DNA of 38,053 nucleotides from Leisingera sp. ANG-Vp (lineage in GTDB: Bacteria; Pseudomonadota; Alphaproteobacteria; Rhodobacterales; Rhodobacteraceae). A model generated the notes under the pieces. It made no database searches, was not told the DNA's origin, and was given only the letters and a program-made list of their open reading frames with translations. How positions within the stretch are numbered: the first letter of the stretch is position 1; every line of letters begins with the position of its first letter. The position numbers and the translations under genes were made by a program. Shown here one piece after another: positions 23,417-32,228 of this stretch. The stretch spans positions 897-38,949 of the forward strand of contig NZ_JWLD01000073.1 in NCBI RefSeq assembly GCF_000813725.1. Direction: 5' to 3'.

Positions 23417-24025
23417 ATGTCGGCAAGATTTGAAAAGCTGGTGAAAATGCCCGCCGATCCGGTTGCGAAACTGCTGTCGCGGGCCAATGTCATCCTGAAG
23501 ACACCGCTGGAAGCGCCGCCCACGGCGCAGGCCGGCGTGGTGCTGGAGGAACTCGACCGCAAGGGTGCCCTGGTGGACCTGCTGCGGACCCTGGCAGTTT
23601 TGCTGCCTGCGCGCGAGCGGGTCTGGTGGGCCTGCCTGGCGGCGCGCGATTATATCGGGCCGCGCTCGGACAAGGATCCGGCCTCGCTGACTGCGTCAGA
23701 GGCCTGGGTGTTCGATCCGACTGAAGAAAACCGCGACAAGGCGCGGATCACCCTGGATCATGCCTATGTGGATGACGACACGGTGAACTGCGCGCTGGCG
23801 GTGCTCTATGCGGCCGGAACGCTTGGACCCGGAGAATTGAATCAATATCCTGCCCCGGCAGGAGCCTCTGAGGCGGCGGCCTTTGCCATGAATATGGTGG
23901 CCTTGGGTCAATTGTCTGATAAGTTTGAAGAACACGGCGGCGTACTGGTTGAACGCGCGCTGGATATCGCTCGCGGCGGCAAGGGCCAGGTGGTCCAGGT
24001 GCCGGAAGTGGAAACACAAGGATAG
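23417..24025 (+). CDS. T6SS-associated protein of unknown function between vgrG and the PAAR gene
   Basis: The 202-residue protein is soluble, mostly helical and without a signal peptide. A conserved-looking block, LLPARERVWWACLAARDY (about residues 62-79), with two adjacent Trp, recalls an uncharacterised T6SS-linked family that I remember as DUF6931; I cannot verify this here. The N-terminal part is an amphipathic helix set (VAKLLSRANVILKTPLEAPPTAQAG). Placement 10 bases after vgrG and 16 bases before the PAAR gene is the place where adaptors or cargo chaperones (DUF4123, DUF1795 or DUF2169 types) usually lie, so a spike-loading role is a reasonable inference. It does not resemble those families. 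The gene ends at a TAG followed by GGGGAGGA, the ribosome site of the next gene. Confidence 0.8.
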   Translation: MSARFEKLVKMPADPVAKLLSRANVILKTPLEAPPTAQAGVVLEELDRKGALVDLLRTLAVLLPARERVWWACLAARDYIGPRSDKDPASLTASEAWVFDPTEENRDKARITLDHAYVDDDTVNCALAVLYAAGTLGPGELNQYPAPAGASEAAAFAMNMVALGQLSDKFEEHGGVLVERALDIARGGKGQVVQVPEVETQG

Positions 24026-24041
24026 GGGGAGGACGTAACAG

Positions 24042-24344
24042 ATGGGAATGCCACAGGCCCGAGTAACGGATCTGCATGCTTGCATGCTGCCCTCCACCCC
24101 GCCGCCGCCGGTTCTGCCGGTGCCGACGCCGATCCTGCCGCCCTGCGCGGTGACCGTGCTGGTGGCCAAGCTGCCAGCCGCGCGCCTGGGGGACATGTGC
24201 ACCGCCGCGCCTTCGCCGCACCCGATCATCAAGGGCTCGGCGACGGTGCTGATCAACAACATGCCCGCGGCGCGGATTCTCGATAACACAGCCTGCGGCG
24301 GCATGGTCGTCAAAGGTGAAGTCACTGTTCTGGTGGGAGGATAA
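24042..24344 (+). CDS. PAAR-domain spike-tip protein
   Basis: The 100-residue protein is a stand-alone PAAR protein. Residues about 5-50 include ARVTDLHACMLP with a Pro-rich loop (PPPPVLPVPTPILPP), and the later strands read AARLGDMCTAAPSPHPIIKGSATVLINNMPAARILDNTACGG. The His and Cys residues (HAC, DMC, HPI, TAC) are placed to bind the metal at the tip of the PAAR cone. It sharpens the VgrG trimer and can attach effectors. No C-terminal toxin extension is present. The unusual feature is the proline run near the N-terminus, which may be an effector-docking loop. The FHA gene follows after 8 bases. Confidence 0.93.
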   Translation: MGMPQARVTDLHACMLPSTPPPPVLPVPTPILPPCAVTVLVAKLPAARLGDMCTAAPSPHPIIKGSATVLINNMPAARILDNTACGGMVVKGEVTVLVGG

Positions 24345-24352
24345 GCCCAGGC

Positions 24353-25825
24353 ATGGGTGTGACACTGAAATTTCAAAGCTCGGGCGCGATGCCCGGCGAT
24401 GCGGCCCCTGTACCGATGCGGGGGCCGAGCCTCACCGTGGGCCGCGGTGCCAGCTGCGATCTGGTGCTGCCGGATCCGGACCAGCAGCTGTCGCGCAACC
24501 ACTGTGTGATCGAAGATCACAACGGCAATGTGGTGGTGGTCGATCTCAGCTCGAACGGGACGTTTCTGAATTACTCGAAGATCCCGCTGGGGCGCACGCC
24601 GACGCCGCTCAACAACGGCGATGTGCTGTGCATCGGCAACTATGAGCTGGTGGTGGAGATCCGCGACGATCTGGCGGATGTGGACATGATTGCAGCGCCT
24701 GCGGCGCAGGCGCCGGTGTCGCACGGGGTGGCGGCCAATGCGCCCGATCCGCTGCAGCTTTTGGAGGATGCAGGGCCGGGCGGCGATTTCCTGGATGATC
24801 TGCTGGGCGAGGGTCCGACGGGCCCTGCGCAGCTGAACCCTGTTGATCCGATTGACGAGCTGCTGCCGCCGATGGGCGAGGAAGAGGATCCCTTCTTCCA
24901 GAAGGCCAGCGACGGGCGTGAGGGCGAAGGGGCCAGCCTGCCGCATCACAACCCCAGTGCCTCGGACGGGTTTGCCGCACCTGAGGCACAGGAAAGCACC
25001 ATCCCGGACGATTGGGATGATGAGTTCCTGTCGGGGATCGGCGAGCCGGAAACTCCGGTGCCGCAGCCGGATCCGCAACCGGTGCCGCCGCCGCGCGAGG
25101 TTCCGGCGCCGCCGCCGGAAATGCCGCCTGCAGCCCCGCCGCCGGAGGTGCCGTCCGCGCCGCCGACCGAGATTCCTCCGGCGCAGGATGACGCCGAAGC
25201 AGAAAAGACTGTGGCCCCTGCGGCGCAGCCTTCGGCAGAAGCGCAGGAGGCGGTTGCGGCCTTTCTGAAAGGCGTGGGTGCCGAGGTCAGCATCGATCCA
25301 GCTGAGCAGGCCAGCGCCATGGGGCGCATGGGCCGGGTGATGCGGACGCTGGTCACAGGCCTGCGCGAGATCCTGATGACGCGGACCTCGATCAAATCCG
25401 AATTCCGGATCGAGCAGACGATGATCTCGGCCGGGGGCAACAACCCGCTGAAGTTCTCGATCACGCCGGAGCAGGCAATTGAGGCGATGGTGCGGCCGGC
25501 CACCAAGGGCTACCTGTCGCCGGAAACCGCCGCCGAGGAAGCGCTGAAGGATATCAAGGCGCATGAGGTGGCGATGGTCACCGGCATGGAGGCGGCGCTG
25601 AAAGGCGTGCTGAAACGCCTCGACCCCAAGGCGCTGGAAGGTCAGATCGAGACCAAGGGCGGCTTCAGCGGCCTCTTGCGCGGCAAGAAGGCCCAGTACT
25701 GGGATGTTTACGAACAGCTTTATGCGGAGATTTCCGACCAGGCTGAGAATGATTTCCACGACCTGTTCAGCCGCGAATTTGCGCGGGCCTACAAGGACCA
25801 GCTGGACAGGCTGAAGGACGGATAA
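24353..25825 (+). CDS. tagH: T6SS FHA-domain protein (Fha/TagH)
   Basis: The 490-residue protein opens with an FHA domain at about residues 20-95, showing the phosphothreonine-binding pattern VGRGASCDLVLPD, SRNHCVI and LSSNGTFLN. A long Pro/Glu-rich linker (about 110-300) contains DDLLGEG and IDELLPP motifs that resemble the core of the repeat array in the 15999-21230 protein. The C-terminal part (about 300-490) is the T6SS-specific Fha domain (AFLKGVGAE, LREILMTRTSIKSEFRIEQT, NNPLKFS). In Pseudomonas and Agrobacterium, Fha is the target or reader of PpkA-type kinase signalling and triggers T6SS assembly. The kinase and phosphatase for that pathway are encoded downstream. Confidence 0.95.
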   Translation: MGVTLKFQSSGAMPGDAAPVPMRGPSLTVGRGASCDLVLPDPDQQLSRNHCVIEDHNGNVVVVDLSSNGTFLNYSKIPLGRTPTPLNNGDVLCIGNYELVVEIRDDLADVDMIAAPAAQAPVSHGVAANAPDPLQLLEDAGPGGDFLDDLLGEGPTGPAQLNPVDPIDELLPPMGEEEDPFFQKASDGREGEGASLPHHNPSASDGFAAPEAQESTIPDDWDDEFLSGIGEPETPVPQPDPQPVPPPREVPAPPPEMPPAAPPPEVPSAPPTEIPPAQDDAEAEKTVAPAAQPSAEAQEAVAAFLKGVGAEVSIDPAEQASAMGRMGRVMRTLVTGLREILMTRTSIKSEFRIEQTMISAGGNNPLKFSITPEQAIEAMVRPATKGYLSPETAAEEALKDIKAHEVAMVTGMEAALKGVLKRLDPKALEGQIETKGGFSGLLRGKKAQYWDVYEQLYAEISDQAENDFHDLFSREFARAYKDQLDRLKDG

Positions 25826-25827
25826 GC

Positions 25828-25848
25828 GTGCGCGCCCATGGCGCGTGC
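25828..25848 (+). other. Fha-tssK intergenic hairpin
   Basis: A 6-bp GC stem (CGCGCC/GGCGCG) with a CAT loop, extended by two wobble pairs and one G-C pair, starts 3 bases after the Fha stop. No T-run follows. It precedes a GAGAGGAGA ribosome site for the GTG-started tssK. Confidence 0.4.
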
Positions 25849-25870
25849 CTGCAAGTGAGAGGAGATCCCG

Positions 25871-27211
25871 GTGTCCTGGGACAGTAAGGTACTTTGGACG
25901 GAGGGGCTGTTTCTGCAGCCGCATCACTTCCAGCAGTCCGACCGGTATAACGAGGCGCTGATCAGCGGGCTGGCGCGGCGGCTCAGCCCCTATGCCTGGG
26001 GTGTGAACGGTTTGGAGATCGACCACGAGGCGCTGAAGATCGGCCAGTTTGCAGTGAAGTCCTGCGAGGGGCTGACCCATGACGGCACGGTGTTCCGGGT
26101 ACCGATGGCGGACCCGCACCCGCCGGCGATGGAAGTGCCGACCACGGTGAAGGACTGCATCGTCTACCTGACCGTGCCGCAGCGGCGCCAAGGCGCGACC
26201 GAGGTCGACCTGAGCGGCGCCGAGCGCTCGGCCAGCCGGCTGCGCCCGGACAAGGTGGAAGTGACCGATGTGACCTCAACCGAGCGCAAGCCGGTGGAGC
26301 TGGATGTCGGCAAGATGCGCCTGCAGTTTGCGCTGGAGGTGGATGATCTGGCCGACCTGCTGGCGGTGCCGGTGGCGCGTATTATCGAGGTGCGCCCGGA
26401 CAAGGAAATTGTGCTGGATCAGTCCTTTATCCCGTCCTGCCTGGATATCCGCGCCTCAATGGCTCTCAGCGGTTTTCTGCGCGAGCTGGAAGGGCTTCTG
26501 GCGCACCGGATGGAGGCCTTGGCAGGCCGCCTCTCGGAGGCGGGCGGCGCCCGCGGGGTGGCGGATGTGTCGGATTTCATGCTGCTGACAGTGGTGAACC
26601 GGATGTTGCCGCAGGTGCGCCATTTGCGGAATATCGAGAACCTGCACCCGGAGCGGCTGTTCACCATCTGCACCGGGCTGGCGGGTGAGCTGGCGGTGTT
26701 CATGTCGACCGAAAAACAGGCGCCGGAGTTCCCGCCTTATACGCATGACAACCTGATGGAATGCTTTGCGCCGGTGATCCGGGTGCTGCGCCAGTACCTG
26801 AGCTCGGTGCTGGAGCAGACCGCGATCCCGATCAAGCTGGAAGCGCGCAAATACGGTATCTCGGTGGGCGTCATTGCCGACCGCAAGCTGCTGGGCAACG
26901 CAGGCTTTGTGCTGGCCGTCAGCGCCGATATTCCGGCCGAGGACGTGCGCAAGCATTTCTCGGGCCAGGCCAAGATCGGCCCGGTTGAGGAAATCCGCCA
27001 GCTGGTGAACTCGGCCCTGCCCGGGATCACCCTGCGCCCGCTGCCAGTGGCGCCGCGGCAGATTCCGTATCATTCCGGCGTGGTTTATTTCGAGATGGAT
27101 GCGGACAGCCCCTATTGGCGCAAGATGACCACTTCGGGCGGCATCGCAGTGCATGTGTCGGGGCAGTATCCGGGGCTCAAGATGGAGCTGTGGGCGATCC
27201 GTAATGCATAA
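25871..27211 (+). CDS. tssK: T6SS baseplate-membrane linker TssK (ImpJ/VasE)
   Basis: The 446-residue protein has the full TssK pattern: the N-terminal VLWTEGLFLQPHHFQQSDRY, AYREAI-like shoulder strands replaced here by SPYAWGVNGLEIDHEALKIG, and the C-terminal segment with FTICTGLAGELAVF, LPPYTHDNLMECF-type sequence and the final YFEMD. TssK trimers join the baseplate (TssF/TssG) to the cytoplasmic parts of TssL and TssM. The start is GTG with GAGAGGAGA upstream; the encoded N-terminus (SWDSKVLWTEG) matches the family exactly, so no other start is needed. tssL follows after 14 bases. Confidence 0.96.
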   Translation: MSWDSKVLWTEGLFLQPHHFQQSDRYNEALISGLARRLSPYAWGVNGLEIDHEALKIGQFAVKSCEGLTHDGTVFRVPMADPHPPAMEVPTTVKDCIVYLTVPQRRQGATEVDLSGAERSASRLRPDKVEVTDVTSTERKPVELDVGKMRLQFALEVDDLADLLAVPVARIIEVRPDKEIVLDQSFIPSCLDIRASMALSGFLRELEGLLAHRMEALAGRLSEAGGARGVADVSDFMLLTVVNRMLPQVRHLRNIENLHPERLFTICTGLAGELAVFMSTEKQAPEFPPYTHDNLMECFAPVIRVLRQYLSSVLEQTAIPIKLEARKYGISVGVIADRKLLGNAGFVLAVSADIPAEDVRKHFSGQAKIGPVEEIRQLVNSALPGITLRPLPVAPRQIPYHSGVVYFEMDADSPYWRKMTTSGGIAVHVSGQYPGLKMELWAIRNA

Positions 27212-27225
27212 GGGAAGGCGCTGAG

Positions 27226-28659
27226 ATGGCTGATTATGACGATCCCTTTGCCGAACCGGGGGATACCGACAAGACGGTGATCAAGCCGAATCCGGGCGGG
27301 CGGCGCACGGCCACTCCGCAGGTGGAACAGCCGCAGCAGCCAACCGCGCAGCCTGTGGAGGAACCCGTTGCGCCGCAGGAGCCGGGGCTGGATGCCTATG
27401 GCGTGCCGCAGGCGGCGGCGCCGAAACCGCAGGCCGCGGCGGGCGGCCCCAAGGCGCCGAAGATGGCGCTGACGGGGATGAACCAGCTGACCGCCTGCGC
27501 CTCGACCCTGTTTGCGCTGATTTCCCGCATCCGCAACCGGGCGCAGCATATGGACCCGGACGCTTTGCGCAAAAGCGTGGTGGCCGAGGTGCGCGCTTTT
27601 GAGAACCGCGCTTTGCAGGCAGGGATTGCCGCCCAGACCGTGAAGATTGCGCGCTATGCCTTGTGCGCGACGCTGGACGATGTGGTGCTGAACACGCCCT
27701 GGGGCGGACAGTCGTCGTGGGGCTTGCAGTCGATGGTTGCGACCTTCCACCGCGAAGTTGTGGGCGGCGACCGGTTCTATGACCTTCTGGCGCGGCTCGA
27801 GAAAGAGCCGGGCGGCAACATCGACATGCTCGAATTCCTGTACATGTGCCTGTCGCTGGGGTTCGAGGGCCGTCTGCGGGTTGAGCAGGGCGGATCTGAG
27901 AAGCACCTGCAGATCCGCGGCGCACTGGCCCGGATCATCCGCAATCAGCGCGGGCCGGTGGAGCGTGATCTGTCGCCGCATTGGGAAGGCTTGGTGAAGC
28001 CCTTCAAGGCGCTGTCGGTCTGGCGGCTGGTGTGGATCACCATGGCCGCGACCTGTGCCATTCTGGCGCTGCAGTTCCTGGGGCTCAGCTGGATGCTGTC
28101 GAACCAGACCGAGAATGTGGTGGGGCAGCTCACCATTGTCGATTCCGGTCCGAAAGTGGAGCTGGAGCGGCGCGCGCCTCCGCCTCCGCCACCTCCGCCG
28201 GCGCCGACAACCGAAGAACAGGTTGCCAAGGTCTCAGGCTTTTTGGAGCCGGAGATCAAGGAAGGCATTGTGCAGGTCTTCCAGAAGGGCAACACGCTGA
28301 TTATCCGGCTGACCGGCTCCGGCATGTTCGGCTCGGGCTCTGATCAGCTGAGCAAGGCCTTCCGCGGCCCGGTGAACCGGGTGGCCGAGGCCCTGAACGA
28401 CGAAAAAGGTAAGATCATCGTGGCCGGACACTCGGACAATATCCCGATCCGTTCCTCCCGTTTCCCGTCGAATATGGCGCTGTCGCTGGCCCGCGCAAAA
28501 TCGGTGATGGCCGGCATGGCCAAGGTGATGACCGATCCCGACAGGCTGTCAGCCGAAGGCCGCGCCGATAAGGAACCGATTGCAGACAACAGCACCCGCG
28601 CAGGGCGGGCCAAGAACCGCAGGATTGAAATCCTGCTGGTTCAGGAGGTTGAAGGATGA
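27226..28659 (+). CDS. tssL: T6SS membrane protein TssL with OmpA-like domain (DotU/IcmH)
   Basis: The 477-residue protein starts with a Pro/Gln-rich cytoplasmic tail (about 1-80). The DotU domain follows (about 85-255), including LTACASTLFALISRIRN, ARYALCATLDDVVLNTPWGG and MLEFLYMCLSLGFEGRLRV. A single membrane helix lies near 268-290 (VWITMAATCAILALQFLGLSW). A periplasmic Pro-rich linker (APPPPPPPPAP) leads to an OmpA-like peptidoglycan-binding domain (about 345-475) with AGHSDNIPIRSSRFPSNMALSLARAKSV and GRADKEPIADNSTRAGRAKNRRIEI. It therefore both builds the TssL-TssM complex and can bind the cell wall, making the absence of TssJ more tolerable. The stop overlaps tssM by 4 bases. Confidence 0.96.
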   Translation: MADYDDPFAEPGDTDKTVIKPNPGGRRTATPQVEQPQQPTAQPVEEPVAPQEPGLDAYGVPQAAAPKPQAAAGGPKAPKMALTGMNQLTACASTLFALISRIRNRAQHMDPDALRKSVVAEVRAFENRALQAGIAAQTVKIARYALCATLDDVVLNTPWGGQSSWGLQSMVATFHREVVGGDRFYDLLARLEKEPGGNIDMLEFLYMCLSLGFEGRLRVEQGGSEKHLQIRGALARIIRNQRGPVERDLSPHWEGLVKPFKALSVWRLVWITMAATCAILALQFLGLSWMLSNQTENVVGQLTIVDSGPKVELERRAPPPPPPPPAPTTEEQVAKVSGFLEPEIKEGIVQVFQKGNTLIIRLTGSGMFGSGSDQLSKAFRGPVNRVAEALNDEKGKIIVAGHSDNIPIRSSRFPSNMALSLARAKSVMAGMAKVMTDPDRLSAEGRADKEPIADNSTRAGRAKNRRIEILLVQEVEG

Positions 28660-31600
28660 TCCGCCGTTATATCTTTCCCCTGTTCCGGTCCATCTACACC
28701 ATCCTGATGATGCTGGCCTTGGCGCTGTCGGCCTGTGTGTGGTTCTTTGCGCCGTTTATCGGCGGCGAGGAATGGCGCCCCTTTGACAGCGTGATGTCGC
28801 GGGTGATCACCATCGGGGTGATCTGGTTTCTGTATTTCCTCATCATCGGCCTGATCTTCTGGCGCCGCCGCCGCAAGGACAAGGAGATGACCGAGGAGAT
28901 GGCCGAGGCCGTCGATACTTCGGAAGATGATGTGCTGTCCGAGGAAATCGGCGAGCTGCGCGGCAAGTTCAAGGATGCGATGAAAGAGCTGCGCAAGTCC
29001 AAGGGCGGGCGCCGGCACCTGAACGATCTTCCCTGGTACATCATGATCGGTCCGCCGGGTGCGGGCAAGACCACGGCCATTGTGAACTCCGGCCTACAGT
29101 TCCCGCTGGCCGAGAAGCTGGGCAAGGCCGCTATCGGCGGTGTTGGCGGCACCCGCAATTGCGACTGGTGGTTCACCAATGACGCGGGGCTGATCGACAC
29201 CGCCGGGCGCTATACCACGCAGGAGAGCGACGCCGAGGCGGATAATGCGGCCTGGCTCGGGTTCCTGGGCCTCTTGAAGAAATACCGCAAGCGGCAGCCG
29301 ATCAATGGCGCGCTGATTGCGATTTCACTGTCGGATCTGTCTTTGCAGGATGAGATCACTCAGAAAAGCCACGCGGCTGCCGTGCGCCGTCGTCTGTCGG
29401 AATTGCGCGAAAAGCTGGGCGTGCGTTTTCCGGTCTATGTGCTGTTCACCAAGGCCGACCTGATTGCCGGTTTCCAGGAGTTCCATGACTCGCTGGGTAA
29501 GGAAGACCGCGAACAGGTCTGGGGCTTCACGCTGCCCTTGCCCAAGGGCAAGAAAGAGCAGCCGCCAATCGCCGGATTTGATGAGGAATTCGGCCTGCTT
29601 CTGGGGCAGATCAACGCCCAGCTTCTGGAGAAGATGCAGACCGAGACCGACCATCAGCGCCGGGCGCTGATTGCCGGTTTCCCGGCGCAGGTGGCCTCGA
29701 TGCGAGGGGTCGCGCGGGATTTCCTGATGGAGGTGTTCCAGGACAACCGTTATGAGCAGCGCCAGATGCTGCGGGGGATCTATTTTACCTCGGGCACTCA
29801 GGAAGGCACGCCGATCGACCGGCTGATGCTGGGCATGGCGCAGACATTCGGCATCGGCCGGCAGGCGATTGGCACCGGGCAGGGCACCGGGCGGTCGTTC
29901 TTCCTGACCCGGCTGTTCGAAGGCGTGATGTTCCCCGAGGCCGGGCTGGTTTCGGCCGACGACAAGGTCGAACGGCGCTACCGCTGGACACGGCGGATTG
30001 CGATCACGGCGACGGTTCTGGTGGCTTTTGCGATGGGCGGGCTTTGGGTCAATTCCTATCTCGAAAATGCCGAGCTTATCGATGAGGCTGAAGACCAGGT
30101 GGAAGCCTATCAGGCAGCCGCGGCCACGTTGCCGCCCAGCCCGGTTGGCGACACGGACCTGGTGCCTGTGGCGGCAGCGCTGAACAACCTGCGCGATTTG
30201 CCGGGGAATCCGGTGCTTTCGGACCCGGAACCGGAACGGGAAATGACCTATGGCCTCTACCAAGGCGAGGTGATCGGCACCCAGGCGGCGCAGACCTACC
30301 GCGCGGCGCTGAACCAGCGCCTGCTGCCGCGGCTTCTGGTGCGGCTGGAGCAGCAGATCGAGGGCAATATCAACAACCCGGATACGCTGTATGAGGCGCT
30401 GAAGATCTATCTGATGCTGGGCCTGCAGGGGCCGATGAACCAGGATCTGGTCAAGGAATGGATGCGGCTGGACTGGGAGCGGATTGCCTATCCCGGCATC
30501 GCCCGCAACCAGCTGCGCGCTGACCTGATGGACCATCTGACGGCGCTTTTGTCGCAGCCGATGGAGGAGATCGCGCTGAATGGCCCGCTGATTGCCCAGG
30601 CGCAGAATCTGCTGTCGGAAATGCCGCTGGCACAGCGGGTCTATAATGGCATCCTGAACTCGCAGAAGGCCACGGCGCTGCCGAAGTGGCGGATCACCGA
30701 TGTTGGCGGGCCGTCTGTGAAACGGGTGCTGGTGCGCAGTTCGGGCAAGCCGCTGAACGATGGCATCGAAGGCATCTTCACTTATGACGGCTTCCACAAC
30801 GTCTTCCTGCCTGAGGCAGTCAGCGTTGCCGAGCGGGTCCATCGCGAAGCCTGGGTGCTGGGCAATCAGAGCGAGGCCACCCAGAACGAAGCGGTGCTGC
30901 TGAAGCTCAGCCGCGATGTGCTGGACCTCTATTACAATGACTACATCAGCCGCTATGACCAGATGCTGGGCGATATCGACATCATCCCGCTGGAGTCGCT
31001 CAGCCATGCGGTGGAGGTCACCAATGTGCTGTCGGGGCCGACCTCGCCCATCGTCAATATCCTGACCGAGGTCAGCAACGAGACCCGGCTGAACGAGGAT
31101 AAGTCGGTTCTGGATGCGGGCACGCTTGCCGCGGGCGCCCAGAATGTGGCTGCAATCGAGGCACGTTCAAACCTGTCGATCCAGGGTCAGATCCTGCTGG
31201 AAGCGCTGGTCGGATCGGCCACCAATGCGCCGGGCCAGGCGGCCAAACCGCCGGGGGCCTATGTGCAGGAGCGGTTTGAATGGCTGTACGGTCTGGTCAA
31301 CCGGCCCGAAGGCCAGCCCTCGCAGCTGGATGATCTGATGGGGCAGCTGCAGCTGGTCTATCAGGAGCTGAACAAGATGTCCTTCTCGGGCGTGGCCTCC
31401 GGCGGCCAAAGCGGCCAGGCGCTGCTGCAGTTCCAGCAGACTGCCAGCCGTATGGGCGGGCCGCTGCCCCGCTGGGCGACGCAGATCTCGGCCGGCTCTT
31501 CAGGGATCACCTCGGAGGGCACCCGTGCCTCGATCAACGCGCGCTGGCAATCCTCCGTTTTGCCGTTCTGCGAACAGGCACTCAACAACCGGTACCCGTT

Positions 31601-32228
31601 CAACCGCTCGGCGCGGGCCGACGTGGCCATGGCGGATTTTGCCAAGCTGTTTGCGCCAGGCGGCATGATTGACGGCTTCTTCAACGATCAGCTGCTGAAG
31701 TATGTCGACACCCGCAGCCGTCCCTGGACATGGAAACGTGTCAACGACGTGGACCTGGGCATCAGCCAGGCGGTGCTGCAGCAGATGCAATACGCTGCGG
31801 AGATCAAGGAAGCGTTTTTTGCCAGCGGTGCTCAGCCCGCGGTGAATTTCCAGATCACCGTTAATGCGCTGGACCCCAAGGCCAAGGAAGTGCTGCTGGA
31901 AATCGACGGTGCCAAGGTGGAGTACAATCACCGCTCCGGTGCGCCGACTCCGGTGGCGGTAACCTGGCCGGGTTCGGTGGGTCTGGCACGGATCACCCTG
32001 CTGCCGAAAAAGCGTGACGCAGAGAACGTGATGTCGCGGGACGGGCCCTGGGCCTGGTTCCGGCTGCTGGACGCGGCCGAGGTGCGGCGTACCAATGTGT
32101 CGGACCGGCGCCGGGTGAACTTCCGTGTTGGCGGTCGGCTGGCACTGTTCGAACTGCAGTCCGGGTCGGTCATCAATCCATTTGCCCTGCCGGCGATGGC
32201 AAAATTCAGCTGCCCGAAGTCGATGTGA
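28656..32228 (+). CDS. tssM: T6SS membrane-complex protein TssM (IcmF)
   Basis: At 1190 residues this is a full TssM. Two N-terminal membrane helices (about 8-33 and 50-70) precede a cytoplasmic NTPase-like domain with an intact Walker A, GPPGAGKTT (about 132-140), and the G-domain-like DTAGRYTT. A third helix lies near 447-468 (IAITATVLVAFAMGGLWVNSYL). The rest is a large periplasmic region ending in the beta-sandwich that contacts TssJ in systems that have it (WPGSVGLARITL, RVNFRVGGRLALFELQSGSVINPF). The start ATG overlaps the tssL stop (ATGA) and follows AGGAGG. It spans the inner membrane and periplasm and opens the channel for the tube. Confidence 0.96.
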   Translation: MIRRYIFPLFRSIYTILMMLALALSACVWFFAPFIGGEEWRPFDSVMSRVITIGVIWFLYFLIIGLIFWRRRRKDKEMTEEMAEAVDTSEDDVLSEEIGELRGKFKDAMKELRKSKGGRRHLNDLPWYIMIGPPGAGKTTAIVNSGLQFPLAEKLGKAAIGGVGGTRNCDWWFTNDAGLIDTAGRYTTQESDAEADNAAWLGFLGLLKKYRKRQPINGALIAISLSDLSLQDEITQKSHAAAVRRRLSELREKLGVRFPVYVLFTKADLIAGFQEFHDSLGKEDREQVWGFTLPLPKGKKEQPPIAGFDEEFGLLLGQINAQLLEKMQTETDHQRRALIAGFPAQVASMRGVARDFLMEVFQDNRYEQRQMLRGIYFTSGTQEGTPIDRLMLGMAQTFGIGRQAIGTGQGTGRSFFLTRLFEGVMFPEAGLVSADDKVERRYRWTRRIAITATVLVAFAMGGLWVNSYLENAELIDEAEDQVEAYQAAAATLPPSPVGDTDLVPVAAALNNLRDLPGNPVLSDPEPEREMTYGLYQGEVIGTQAAQTYRAALNQRLLPRLLVRLEQQIEGNINNPDTLYEALKIYLMLGLQGPMNQDLVKEWMRLDWERIAYPGIARNQLRADLMDHLTALLSQPMEEIALNGPLIAQAQNLLSEMPLAQRVYNGILNSQKATALPKWRITDVGGPSVKRVLVRSSGKPLNDGIEGIFTYDGFHNVFLPEAVSVAERVHREAWVLGNQSEATQNEAVLLKLSRDVLDLYYNDYISRYDQMLGDIDIIPLESLSHAVEVTNVLSGPTSPIVNILTEVSNETRLNEDKSVLDAGTLAAGAQNVAAIEARSNLSIQGQILLEALVGSATNAPGQAAKPPGAYVQERFEWLYGLVNRPEGQPSQLDDLMGQLQLVYQELNKMSFSGVASGGQSGQALLQFQQTASRMGGPLPRWATQISAGSSGITSEGTRASINARWQSSVLPFCEQALNNRYPFNRSARADVAMADFAKLFAPGGMIDGFFNDQLLKYVDTRSRPWTWKRVNDVDLGISQAVLQQMQYAAEIKEAFFASGAQPAVNFQITVNALDPKAKEVLLEIDGAKVEYNHRSGAPTPVAVTWPGSVGLARITLLPKKRDAENVMSRDGPWAWFRLLDAAEVRRTNVSDRRRVNFRVGGRLALFELQSGSVINPFALPAMAKFSCPKSM

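Noticed and set aside
20905-23562. An 885-codon open frame on the minus strand
   Set aside because: It is antisense to the fusion gene and vgrG, which show clear family motifs; the composition is that of a shadow frame.
21295-24344. A toxin domain fused to VgrG or PAAR
   Set aside because: Both proteins end right after their structural domains, so no evolved effector is present here.
23696-26191. An 831-codon open frame on the minus strand
   Set aside because: It runs antisense to four recognisable T6SS genes and is Arg/His-rich without domain signatures.
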